Made by a program: the position numbers and the translations under genes
Shown: in pieces, positions 1 through 6,891 of the stretch
How the letters are laid out: each line of letters opens with the position of its first letter
How positions within the stretch are numbered: the stretch's first letter is position 1
The notes under the pieces: generated by a model
Databases searched by the model: none
What the model was told of the DNA's origin: nothing
Seen by the model: the letters and a program-made list of their open reading frames with translations, nothing else
NCBI RefSeq assembly: GCF_900240305.1
Contig: NZ_LT964854.1
Span: forward strand, 434,001 to 498,000
Direction: 5' to 3'
Length of the DNA: 64,000 nucleotides
Source of the DNA: Ottowia massiliensis
Lineage (GTDB): Bacteria; Pseudomonadota; Gammaproteobacteria; Burkholderiales; Burkholderiaceae_C

Positions 1-79
1 GGGAAATGTCTTTCAGGATCGCGCGCTTCGGGGGCACGATCTTGCTGACGCGGTTCATGGAAAAGACGTATTGGGCCAT
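1..79 (-). CDS. ettA: EttA, ABC-F translational throttle (N-terminus only)
   Basis: Only the first 26 codons lie in the window. The minus strand reads MAQYVFSMNRVSKIVPPKRA followed by ILKDIS, which matches the start of EttA (E. coli begins MAQFVYTMHRVGKVVPPKRH). EttA is a cytoplasmic ABC-F ATPase that binds the ribosomal E site and gates the first elongation steps according to the ATP/ADP ratio. The gene runs off the left edge, so ATPase motifs cannot be checked. It is divergent from the sct genes, and the ~330 bp between them carries a dispersed repeat copy. Confidence 0.85.
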   Translation of the reverse strand, partial: MAQYVFSMNRVSKIVPPKRAILKDIS

Positions 80-216
80 TGGGTGGTCTGGGAAAAGCAG
101 AAAAGAAGAAATACGCCGCCAGTGGAAAGCGCCGGCGCAAAGGGCGGCGATTATCGGCCACGCCCACCAGCGGCTGAGCCGTTGGCCTGGGCGGCGCGTG
201 TGGAACAAAAGGGAAT

Positions 217-304
217 ATTTCGCTCCTGAAGCAATAGCGCGCTTTCCATGTTCATCTAGGACCTCATGTGTTTTCAAGGCCTTGAATTAGCTCCTGTTTT
301 TGAT
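217..304 (-). repeat. Dispersed ~88-bp intergenic repeat, copy 1 (chimeric)
   Basis: The outer parts match the family: TTTCGCTCCTGAAGCAATAG at the left and CCTTGAATTAGCTCCTG then TTTTTGATG at the right. The central block CTAGGACCTCATG is in the opposite orientation to the arms, unlike other copies. It lies between ettA and sctQ and overlaps the first possible, rejected, start of sctQ. Strand '-' here means the TTTGCTC-first orientation on the plus strand. Confidence 0.6.
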
Positions 305-407
305 GAAGAACCAACACAAAGGTGCGAGAGTGTTGGCAAGACTACATACTGACACGATACGTTGCAAAGCACGAACTACCATTGCCGCCCCGTTGACGAG
401 CCTGAGC

Positions 408-1256
408 ATGAACGCTGATTCACTGACCGACCCGCCGCATGACGCTGCCGCCGCGCCAGCCGAGGATGATTCCGCCTTTCCGTCTGAATGGCTGCACTAC
501 AGCGGCGCGACATCAAGGGGCTGGGTGCACTTGAGCATTCCTCGTGCGGCTGATGCGCCAGCAGCGCCGCCCACAGGCGAGGAGCAGGTGCTGCGCCTGG
601 CCGAAGCCGAGGCGCTGGTTGCTTGCGTGGAAGAGTGGCTGCATGCAGGCTGGGACCCGGCGCCGGCGCAGGAAGCGCCGCCTGCGGGCGCGCTGGCGGC
701 TGTGGTGCAGGCCCCGGCGCTCGCGCCTGCTGGTTCGCGCCTGGCGCTGATGCCCGGCCTGTTGCCAGGCGGCCAGCCGCCAGCCGCACTGCTGGCGCCG
801 CATCTGGCCTGGAGCGCCGTAACCGGGCAGGTGCTGCTGGGCAGCGTGCCAGCCGAGGCGATACAGGCGCTGGAAGCCGGAGCGCTGGTGTGGCTGCCGG
901 CCGCCTTTGCCAACCGCTGGGCAGTGACGCTGCATGACATGAGCCGCCATCTGCCGCCCGCCGCCGCTTGGCTTGATTTGCCTGACGCCCGCCTGGCGTT
1001 GAATGGCAGCGCCGCGCCTGGCAGCGCAACGCAAGATGAAACTGAAGGCGCCGGGCAGGCCATGCTGGAGCAGACGGTCAGCATTCCGCTGGATGTTTGG
1101 CTAGGCTGGCCGCGCCAGGGGCAGCCTGCGTTTCACTGGCCCCTGCCTGCTCCGTGGCCTGCTGAATTGCACGCCAACGGGCAGCGTCAAGCCAGCGGCG
1201 CGCTGTTGCCGCTGGGCAGCGGCTGCGGCTTGCACGTGCAGGCGCTGGAAAGCTGA
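408..1256 (+). CDS. sctQ: SctQ-like type III secretion C-ring protein
   Basis: A 282-residue Ala/Pro-rich protein directly upstream of sctR-S-T, the usual place of sctQ. SctQ forms the cytoplasmic sorting platform (C-ring) of type III secretion systems. The last ~60 residues look like a degenerate SPOA domain: SIPLDVWLGW, then AELHANGQRQASG and LLPLGSGCGLHV, resembling the SPOA ending (NGxxxxxGxLxxxGxxLGVxV). The N-terminal two thirds is divergent and compositionally biased. I chose ATG 408 because the alternative at 300 falls in the dispersed repeat; neither has a strong ribosome binding site. An unusually diverged SctP- or SctQ-type protein is possible, but the SPOA ending and position favour SctQ. 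Confidence 0.62.
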   Translation: MNADSLTDPPHDAAAAPAEDDSAFPSEWLHYSGATSRGWVHLSIPRAADAPAAPPTGEEQVLRLAEAEALVACVEEWLHAGWDPAPAQEAPPAGALAAVVQAPALAPAGSRLALMPGLLPGGQPPAALLAPHLAWSAVTGQVLLGSVPAEAIQALEAGALVWLPAAFANRWAVTLHDMSRHLPPAAAWLDLPDARLALNGSAAPGSATQDETEGAGQAMLEQTVSIPLDVWLGWPRQGQPAFHWPLPAPWPAELHANGQRQASGALLPLGSGCGLHVQALES

Positions 1257-1317
1257 ACCCGGCTTGTTTCTTTGAACTGGTTCTTGCGCTTTTCCTGATT
1301 ACACGAAAACAAACGCT

Positions 1318-1974
1318 ATGGATCTTTCCCAGTTTTCTCCCTCTTCAGCGCTGATTACCGTCATCCTCGTGGCGCTAGCCCCGTTCGTGGGGGTGATGGT
1401 GACCTCCTTCACCAAGATCGTGGTGGTGTTGAGCCTGTTGCGCAATGCGCTGGGCCTTCAGCAGGTGCCGCCCAATGTGGTGCTCAATGGCATGGCGCTG
1501 GTGCTCACCATTTACGTGATGCTGCCTGTGGGCTTGGACGCCTATGCCCGCGTGGGCGCGCTGCCTCAGGCTGCGGGAGGCAACAGCAGCGCCAACATGA
1601 TGCAGGCCGCTGACGCCGCCAAGGAGCCGCTGCGTGACTTTCTCATCAAGCATTCCAGCCCGCGCGAGCGAGCCTTTTTTCTGCAAACAGCGCAGAAGAA
1701 CCTGCCAGCGGAGCGCGCCGCGCAGCTGACCGAGCGTGATTTCGTGATCGTGGTGCCGGCTTTCACGGTAAGCGAGTTGTCAGCGGCCTTCCAGATCGGC
1801 TTTCTCATCTTTTTGCCGTTTCTCATCGTGGATCTCATCATTGCCAACATCCTCATGGCGATGGGGATGATGATGCTTTCGCCCACGACGATTTCGCTGC
1901 CGTTCAAGCTGCTGCTGTTCGTGCTGGTCGATGGCTGGGTCAAGCTCTCGCACGGGCTGGTTCTGTCTTACTGA
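1318..1974 (+). CDS. sctR: SctR, type III secretion export gate subunit
   Basis: A 218-residue FliP/SctR family inner membrane protein. With SctS and SctT it forms the helical export gate through which T3SS substrates enter the needle. Diagnostic stretches are the early APFVGVMVTSFTKIVVVLSL and LLRNALGLQQVPPN, and a C-terminal hydrophobic pair around FLPFLIVDLIIANILMAMGM. Length and the absence of a cleavable signal peptide fit SctR (YscR/HrcR) rather than flagellar FliP. It ends at TGA 1972-1974, just before sctS, and follows sctQ by 61 nt. The operon appears to be sctQRST. Confidence 0.9.
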   Translation: MDLSQFSPSSALITVILVALAPFVGVMVTSFTKIVVVLSLLRNALGLQQVPPNVVLNGMALVLTIYVMLPVGLDAYARVGALPQAAGGNSSANMMQAADAAKEPLRDFLIKHSSPRERAFFLQTAQKNLPAERAAQLTERDFVIVVPAFTVSELSAAFQIGFLIFLPFLIVDLIIANILMAMGMMMLSPTTISLPFKLLLFVLVDGWVKLSHGLVLSY

Positions 1975-1988
1975 TGGGGAGAGGCTGC

Positions 1989-2261
1989 ATGCTGAACAGT
2001 GAAGCTTTGCAACTCGTCTATCAGGCCCTGTGGCTGGTGCTGATGCTTTCAGCGCCTCCCGTGCTGGCGGCGGCCGTCGTGGGCCTGCTCATTGCGCTGG
2101 TGCAGGCGGCCACGCAGATTCAGGAGCAAACGCTGCAATACGCGCTCAAGTTTTTCGCCATCGTGCTCACCATCTTCGTGACAGCGTCGCTGCTGGGCAG
2201 CTCGCTGTATCGCTTTGCGGACCGGGTGATGACGGAATTTCCGGCCATGGTGCGCAAGTAA
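1989..2261 (+). CDS. sctS: SctS, type III secretion export gate subunit
   Basis: A 90-residue protein with two transmembrane helices, of the FliQ/SctS family. SctS packs around the SctR5-SctT core of the export gate. The family stretch ALVQAATQIQEQTLQYALKF is present (SctS/FliQ proteins have Q-x-Q-E near this place). An in-frame ATG at 1974 overlaps the sctR stop, but GGGGAGAGG lies just upstream of ATG 1989, so I start there. The close spacing to sctR and sctT argues for translation from one transcript. Confidence 0.9.
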   Translation: MLNSEALQLVYQALWLVLMLSAPPVLAAAVVGLLIALVQAATQIQEQTLQYALKFFAIVLTIFVTASLLGSSLYRFADRVMTEFPAMVRK

Positions 2262-2279
2262 AGGCAGCGGGCGGACGCA

Positions 2280-3071
2280 ATGGACTTTGCCGCGTTTGGC
2301 AATCTGGGCGACATGGCTTTGCTGGCCGCTTTGGCCAGCACGCGCTTTGCCGTGGCCTTCCTGCTGCTGCCTGTGCTGGCGCAAGAGACGGTGCCCGCCA
2401 CGGTGCGGGGGGCGCTGTTTCTGGGCTTTGGCGTCATCACGCTGGCGGTGCAACCGCTGCTGGACGTGAATGGCTTGACGGCGCAGCAATGGCTGCTGCT
2501 GTTTGCCAAGGAGGCTTTTCTTGGCTTGGCCATGGGAGCCATGCTGGCAGCGGTGCTCTGGGCGTTTCATGCCGCAGGCGAAATCGTGGACGGGGCCAGC
2601 GGCATGAGCATGGCGCAAATCGTCGATCCACTCTCGGGCCGCCAGACTTCGCTCACGGGCGCTTTTCTGGGACGCCTGGCTGTTTTCATGTTCATGTTTT
2701 CAGGCGGCATGCTGTTGTGGGTAGGCGCGCTGATGGAAAGTTTTGCCCTGTGGCCGCTGGGCCAGATGAACCTGCTGCCCAAAAGAGAAGGCGTGGTGGT
2801 ATTCGAAGGGGTGTTCTCCCATTTCGCCAGCCTCATGTTCGTGCTGGCCGCGCCTGCGCTGGTGATGCTGTACATGATTGACCTGTCGCTGGGGCTGATG
2901 AATCGCTATGCCCCGCAGCTCAACTTGCTGCCCATTTCATCGTCGCTCAAAGGGCTGGCCGCCGTGCTGGCGTGGGTCGTCATGCTCTCAACTGTGGTGC
3001 ATACGCTCACGGAGCAAATTGGCGAGCTGATGCCGCAGCTGCTGCAAAGATTGCAGGCCATGCTGGTATAG
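2280..3071 (+). CDS. sctT: SctT, type III secretion export gate subunit
   Basis: A 263-residue multi-pass membrane protein of the FliR/SctT family, the single-copy cap of the export gate. Typical features are the N-terminal hydrophobic STRFAVAFLLLPVLAQETVP, and the mid-protein block around GEIVDGASGMSMAQIVDPLS with GRQTSLTG, which is characteristic of SctT. It begins 18 nt after sctS. No sctU, which commonly follows sctT, is present: the next gene is on the opposite strand and unrelated. The T3SS locus here is therefore only the Q-R-S-T module. Confidence 0.9.
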   Translation: MDFAAFGNLGDMALLAALASTRFAVAFLLLPVLAQETVPATVRGALFLGFGVITLAVQPLLDVNGLTAQQWLLLFAKEAFLGLAMGAMLAAVLWAFHAAGEIVDGASGMSMAQIVDPLSGRQTSLTGAFLGRLAVFMFMFSGGMLLWVGALMESFALWPLGQMNLLPKREGVVVFEGVFSHFASLMFVLAAPALVMLYMIDLSLGLMNRYAPQLNLLPISSSLKGLAAVLAWVVMLSTVVHTLTEQIGELMPQLLQRLQAMLV

Positions 3072-3215
3072 CTGTAGCTTCTCAACACGTTGCTCCCTGC
3101 AAAGCCGAGGCGGCAAACGGAAGTTTTATTTTTGATGGGTAGCGGCGCAAGCCAGCGCCGGGCATTCAGGCTCCGCGCGCCCCGCTCCGTCTTCACCTTA
3201 CTGGCCTGTTGCGCC

Positions 3216-4514
3216 TTATTGCACGTTTTCTTTTCGCGGCGTGACCAGCACCTGGTCAATGCGGTAGCTGTCCACGTCCATCACTTCAAAGCGGTATCCG
3301 CCCCATTCCACGCAGTCGGTGCGGCGGGGCACGCGGCGGAGCATGACCATGAGAAAGCCGGCCAGGGTTTCGTATTCGTCCTTGTCGGGCCAGTCGTAGA
3401 GGCTGAGGGCGCGTTGCACATCAGGCATGGGGGTCATGCCGTCCACCAGCCAGGAGCCGTCATCGCGGCGCACGATGAGGTCTTCATCGGCGGGCGTGAC
3501 CAGCTCGCCCATCACGGTGCTCATCACGTCATTGAGCGTGACCACGCCGACGACGGTGCTGTATTCATTGACGATGATGGCGAAGTCTTCATGCGCCTGC
3601 CGGAACTGGGCCAGCACTTCGGCCAAGCTGAGGCGGTCGGGCACGACCAGCGCCTTGTGGATGAGGCCCTCGTCGGTGAGCACGATGGGGCGCTGGTTGA
3701 GCACGCGCTGAAAAAGGTCCTTGGCGTCTACGTAGCCCACGACGTTGTCCAGCCCGCCGTCGCACACGGGGTAGGTGGAAAAAGGTTCGGCGGCGATGCG
3801 CACACGCACGCTTTCGTCGCTGTCGCGGATGTCGAACCAGGCCACGCTGCCGCGCAGCGTCATGGCGCTGGAGACGGGGCGGGTGTCCAGCTCGAAGACG
3901 TTTTCAATCACTTGCTGTTCGGGGCGCTCCAGCACGCCTGCCTGCGCGCCCGCTTCCGTCAGGGCCAGGATGTCGTCAGAGGTGATGCGCTCATCGCGCT
4001 GCATGGGCAGCCCCAACACGCGCATGGCGGCGCTGGCGCATTTGTTGTAGAGCCAGGCCAAGGGCTTGAGCAGTGCCAGCAGCCGCTCCATCGGGCCGAC
4101 CAGGCGCACGGCCAAGCGCTCCGGGTTGGCCATGCCCGCCTGCTTGGGCACGAGATCGGCAAACACCACAAAAAGCGAGGTGACGAGTGCGACCGACAGC
4201 AAAAAGGCCAGCCGCGCCGCCCATCCGGCGGCCATCCACGGCTCGAAAATCCAGACCAGCCACGGCCCCAGCATGCCTTCACCCACGATGCCGCCCAGAA
4301 TGGCAACGGAGTTGATGCCAATTTGAACCACTGTGAAATAGCGGCCCGGATGCTCCTGAATCTGCATCACGCGCAAGGCGCGGGCATCGCCCTCATCAGC
4401 CATCTGGGTGAGCTTGAGGCGGCGCGAGGCGGCCAGCGACATTTCAGCCAGCGAGAAAAATGCGCTGGCGGCAATCAGAAAAACAAGAACGAAAAGGCTT
4501 TGAAAAGGCGTCAT
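3216..4514 (-). CDS. paeA: PaeA (YtfL)-like DUF21/CBS/CorC membrane protein
   Basis: A 432-residue protein with an N-terminal DUF21 (CNNM-type) membrane domain of 3-4 helices (residues ~1-170), a CBS pair (~200-340) and a C-terminal CorC_HlyC domain (~350-430). It aligns along its length with E. coli YtfL/PaeA, including SAFFSLAEMSLAASRR, FTVVQIGINSVAILGGIVGE, ITSDDI, VIENVFELDTR, NEYSTVVGVVTLNDVM and YRIDQVLVTP. PaeA is reported to export cadaverine and putrescine; other relatives handle Mg or Co. The N-terminal similarity is strong enough for the name, but substrate is inferred. It stands alone and is divergent from the YidB-like gene. Confidence 0.8.
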   Translation of the reverse strand: MTPFQSLFVLVFLIAASAFFSLAEMSLAASRRLKLTQMADEGDARALRVMQIQEHPGRYFTVVQIGINSVAILGGIVGEGMLGPWLVWIFEPWMAAGWAARLAFLLSVALVTSLFVVFADLVPKQAGMANPERLAVRLVGPMERLLALLKPLAWLYNKCASAAMRVLGLPMQRDERITSDDILALTEAGAQAGVLERPEQQVIENVFELDTRPVSSAMTLRGSVAWFDIRDSDESVRVRIAAEPFSTYPVCDGGLDNVVGYVDAKDLFQRVLNQRPIVLTDEGLIHKALVVPDRLSLAEVLAQFRQAHEDFAIIVNEYSTVVGVVTLNDVMSTVMGELVTPADEDLIVRRDDGSWLVDGMTPMPDVQRALSLYDWPDKDEYETLAGFLMVMLRRVPRRTDCVEWGGYRFEVMDVDSYRIDQVLVTPRKENVQ

Positions 4515-4621
4515 AAGAAAGAAGCGCAGTTTACTGGCCGCCTGCCAAATGCCCGGCGCTGCGGCAACTACGGCGGCGCGAACACGGCTTGACGAAGCGG
4601 ACAGTGCCTGGCAGCAGTAGT

Positions 4622-4703
4622 GCTCGCTCTTGTTCCGATAGCGGGTAGCGCCCGTTTCATGAGGACATCAGCCGTTTTTTAGACATTGAATTTGCTTCTG
4701 AAA
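4622..4703 (-). repeat. Dispersed intergenic repeat, copy 2
   Basis: TCGCTCTTGTTCCGATAGC at the left and GACATTGAATTTGCTTCTGA at the right match the family ends, and TCATGAGGACATC in the middle corresponds to a rearranged or diverged core. It lies in the divergent region between paeA and the YidB-like gene. Confidence 0.6.
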
Positions 4704-4893
4704 AAAGAGCGTGTACGCAAGAGGAGGGCGGCTCGCATGCTGGCATCGCCGCCTGCAGCCAGGCGCAAGCGACCAGCCGGCGCAGATGCGCTCGCGCGGG
4801 GGTGTGCACGCGGAATGTTCATGTGTTGCGTTACGTAATGCGTTCGGGCCGGGCCTTCTGTGCCAGAGCCTGTTTCAGAGCCCGAAATGCCAT

Positions 4894-4924
4894 GCGCCGC
4901 CAAAGCGGCGCTCTTTTGTTTTTC
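4894..4924 (+). terminator. Rho-independent terminator with no obvious gene before it
   Basis: GCGCCGC, loop CAAA, GCGGCGC is a perfect 7-bp stem followed by TCTTTTGTTTTTCC. It points in the plus direction, yet no plausible plus-strand protein gene precedes it (paeA upstream is on the minus strand). It could end a small RNA starting in 4700-4850. Confidence 0.6.
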
Positions 4925-4962
4925 CGCCCTGATTGCGCGAAGGTAATGGCAACCCCCATTTC

Positions 4963-4968
4963 TATAAT
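4963..4968 (+). promoter_or_regulatory. Candidate -10 box for the YidB-like gene
   Basis: A consensus TATAAT lies 34 nt before ATG 5003, in an AT-rich pocket of GC-rich DNA. No convincing -35 box is visible at the usual 16-18 nt spacing. Confidence 0.45.
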
Positions 4969-5002
4969 CATTTTTCATTTTTGACTTGAAGGATTTCACC
5001 GC

Positions 5003-5836
5003 ATGTTTGACGTTCTTATCCGTGAAGTGGCTGTGCGCTTTAACCTGGGCGACAAGGCCCTGCCCTTGCTGCAAATGCTGCTGGCATGCATGACTCGGCA
5101 GGACACGGGCGGTCTGCCCGGCTTTCTTGAAAAGCTCAAGGCAGCCGGACTTGGCCCCGCCGTGCAATCCTGGCTGGGCGGCGGCCCCAGCGCCAAGGCT
5201 GTGACAGCCAGCCAGATTGAAAACGCCTTGGGCAGCGCGGGCGGCCTGCTGGAGCAGCTGACCGGGCGGCTGGACGCGCCGCGCGACGACGTTGCAGGCG
5301 CCTTGGGCTATTTGCTGCCCTACATCGTCGGCAAGTTCACGCCCGGCGGCAGCTTGCCCGGCTCGCTGCCCGCTGAAATCGCCAGCGTGGCCAGCGCCGG
5401 ACAAGCCCTGCTGTCCGCCCCTTTGCCCAGCAGTGGCGGCGGCATGAAGTGGCTGTGGCCTGCCGTGGCCGTGGTCGCCGCCGGCCTGCTGGGCCTGAGC
5501 TACTGCCGCCAGGGCGGCGACGGTGTGCCTGCGCCAGCGTCAGCGCCCGTGGCCGCCCCGCAGCCTGCGCCCGCAAGCCCGGTTCAACCTGTGGAAACCG
5601 CTCCCGCGCCTCAAAAAACCCAGCCGGAAACGCCCGCCGAAACACCCGCCCAAACGCCCGTCCGGGAAATGCCAGCGCAAGAGCCGAGCAGCGAAGAAAA
5701 ACCAGCCGCACCGCCCATGCCGGAAATGCCTGCGGCCGCCGCAGAAACACCACCCGCAGAAACGCTGCCTGCTGTTGAAACGGTTGAACCGCCCGCAGAA
5801 GAAAAACCAGCGGTGGAAAAACAGCCTGCGGCCTGA
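5003..5836 (+). CDS. YidB-like (DUF937) protein with TM helix and Pro/Glu-rich tail
   Basis: A 277-residue protein. Residues ~1-115 match the YidB family (DUF937): GGLPGFLEKLKAAGLG, VQSWLGGGPSAKAV, then ASQIENALGS. A single hydrophobic helix follows (~148-167, beginning MKWLWPAVAVV), then a ~110-residue tail rich in Pro, Ala and Glu with repeated EKPA/ETPA-type motifs. E. coli YidB is only ~130 residues, so the membrane anchor and disordered tail are additions, and the tail may be a spacer in the periplasm. YidB function is unknown. The gene has its own likely promoter and is followed by a terminator. Confidence 0.72.
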   Translation: MFDVLIREVAVRFNLGDKALPLLQMLLACMTRQDTGGLPGFLEKLKAAGLGPAVQSWLGGGPSAKAVTASQIENALGSAGGLLEQLTGRLDAPRDDVAGALGYLLPYIVGKFTPGGSLPGSLPAEIASVASAGQALLSAPLPSSGGGMKWLWPAVAVVAAGLLGLSYCRQGGDGVPAPASAPVAAPQPAPASPVQPVETAPAPQKTQPETPAETPAQTPVREMPAQEPSSEEKPAAPPMPEMPAAAAETPPAETLPAVETVEPPAEEKPAVEKQPAA

Positions 5837-5859
5837 CGCTTTTTCCACATTTTGCTGCC

Positions 5860-5908
5860 TGCCAGCCCATGCGCGTTTGCCATGTGCTGGCATTTTTTTT
5901 GGCCTTTT
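5860..5908 (+). terminator. Terminator after the YidB-like gene
   Basis: TGCCAGC pairs with GCTGGCA, with an inner CATG/CATG pairing, followed by eight T residues from 5893. It is 24 nt past the stop codon at 5836. Confidence 0.75.
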
Positions 5909-5982
5909 GTGTATGGCCTGGTTTGTTTTTAAGTGAAAGATCTTCGCATTGTGTGAAATAGTGCAGCCTTGCCGTGACATGG

Positions 5983-6017
5983 GCAAAAAGAAACGGACGC
6001 CTTGCCGGGCGTCCGTT
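5983..6017 (-). terminator. Terminator of grxD
   Basis: On the minus strand a perfect 10-bp stem (AACGGACGCC pairing with GGCGTCCGTT, 5992-6017) is followed by TTTCTTTTT. It lies just after the grxD stop at 6044. Confidence 0.8.
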
Positions 6018-6043
6018 GGCGTGCAAGAGCCTGAAATCGGTTT

Positions 6044-6370
6044 TCAGGCGGCGTTTTCAGCCAGCAGGTTTTGCAGCTCGCCAGACTCGAACATCTCCAT
6101 CATGATATCGGAGCCGCCAATGAATTCGCCTTTCACATAAAGCTGCGGAATGGTGGGCCACTGGCTGTAATCCTTGATGCCCTGGCGGATTTCTTCGTCG
6201 GCCAGCACATTCACCGTTACCAGTTTGTGCAGATCCATACCGGCGGCCTTGAGCACCTGAATGGCGCGGCCAGAAAAACCGCACATGGGAAAGTTGGCAT
6301 CGCCTTTCATGAACAGGACGATGGGATGGCCTTTGACAATGGCATCAATGCGCTGTTGCGTGTCGCTCAC
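6044..6370 (-). CDS. grxD: Monothiol glutaredoxin Grx4
   Basis: A 108-residue monothiol glutaredoxin. The active-site CGFS motif starts at Cys30 (FPMCGFSGRA), and the conserved WPTIPQLYVKGEFIGGSDIM stretch, which contacts glutathione, is intact. Such proteins bind a bridging [2Fe-2S] cluster with glutathione and pass it to apo-proteins, often with BolA partners. Length is typical. It is a single-gene unit with its own terminator. The start has a GGAG-type site (GAGGAGTTC) just upstream. Confidence 0.95.
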   Translation of the reverse strand: MSDTQQRIDAIVKGHPIVLFMKGDANFPMCGFSGRAIQVLKAAGMDLHKLVTVNVLADEEIRQGIKDYSQWPTIPQLYVKGEFIGGSDIMMEMFESGELQNLLAENAA

Positions 6371-6471
6371 GGAAGAACTCCTCTGATTTGTGAAAACGTG
6401 GGGAAAAGAAAGAAGGGAAAACGCTGAAGGCGCGGATTATTCCACCGCCCTTCATTCGCCATCGCCCACAT

Positions 6472-6503
6472 ACGAAAAAGGCCTGCACGGATGGCAGGCC
6501 TTT
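6472..6503 (-). terminator. Terminator of the H-NS-family gene
   Basis: On the minus strand AAAGGCCTGC pairs with GCAGGCCTTT (6477-6503), followed by TT and a short T run. It lies 43 nt after the H-NS-family stop codon. Confidence 0.8.
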
Positions 6504-6545
6504 GCTGGGTTTGTGACGCCGCGCCAAGCGGGCCGCAAGGGCGTA

Positions 6546-6839
6546 TCAGGCAATGAGATAAGCGCTGCGGTCCTTGCCTTCAATCCACTTCGGCGGTTTG
6601 CCACGGCCCGTCCACGTAGCGCCCGTGGCGGGATCGCGGTATTTGGGCGGCACTTTGGAACCAGCGGCGCGAGAAGAGCGGCGGCCGCTGGAAGGGAAAA
6701 TATCCTGCTGTGTCAAACCATATTCCTGAATGACGGCATGAACTTTGGCCAATGCTTCAGACAGCTCGCTTTGGCGGGCCTGTTCAATTTGGGCATTCAG
6801 TTGTTCGCGCTGTTGCAGCAGGTCTTTGAGAGATGACAT
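6546..6839 (-). CDS. H-NS family nucleoid-associated protein
   Basis: A 97-residue histone-like protein. The N-terminal half is helical and fits the oligomerisation coiled coil (SSLKDLLQQREQLNAQIEQA). The C-terminal DNA-binding domain holds the family signature YRDPATGATWTGRGKPPKW. Betaproteobacteria usually have several such small paralogues (HvrA/BphR types), which bind AT-rich DNA and silence acquired genes, so one member in a genome with AT-rich islands is expected. Its start has a good AAGGAG site at 6845-6850. It is monocistronic with a terminator. Confidence 0.92.
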   Translation of the reverse strand: MSSLKDLLQQREQLNAQIEQARQSELSEALAKVHAVIQEYGLTQQDIFPSSGRRSSRAAGSKVPPKYRDPATGATWTGRGKPPKWIEGKDRSAYLIA

Positions 6840-6891
6840 GAAATCTCCTTGAGTGAGTTAGAAACTGGAGACTTGAATATACCATCATTTT

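Noticed and set aside
6..290. A 94-codon plus-strand frame at the window start.
   Set aside because: The minus strand carries the conserved EttA N-terminus through position 79, and the rest of the frame runs into the repeat copy.
1318..3071. Flagellar fliP-fliQ-fliR.
   Set aside because: The SctR lacks the FliP signal peptide, SctR/S/T blocks (for example SLLRNALGLQQVPPN) fit non-flagellar T3SS, and no flagellar genes are nearby.
3090..4592. A 500-codon plus-strand frame opposite paeA.
   Set aside because: The minus-strand gene matches PaeA over its whole length; the plus frame is a mirror with no recognisable domain.
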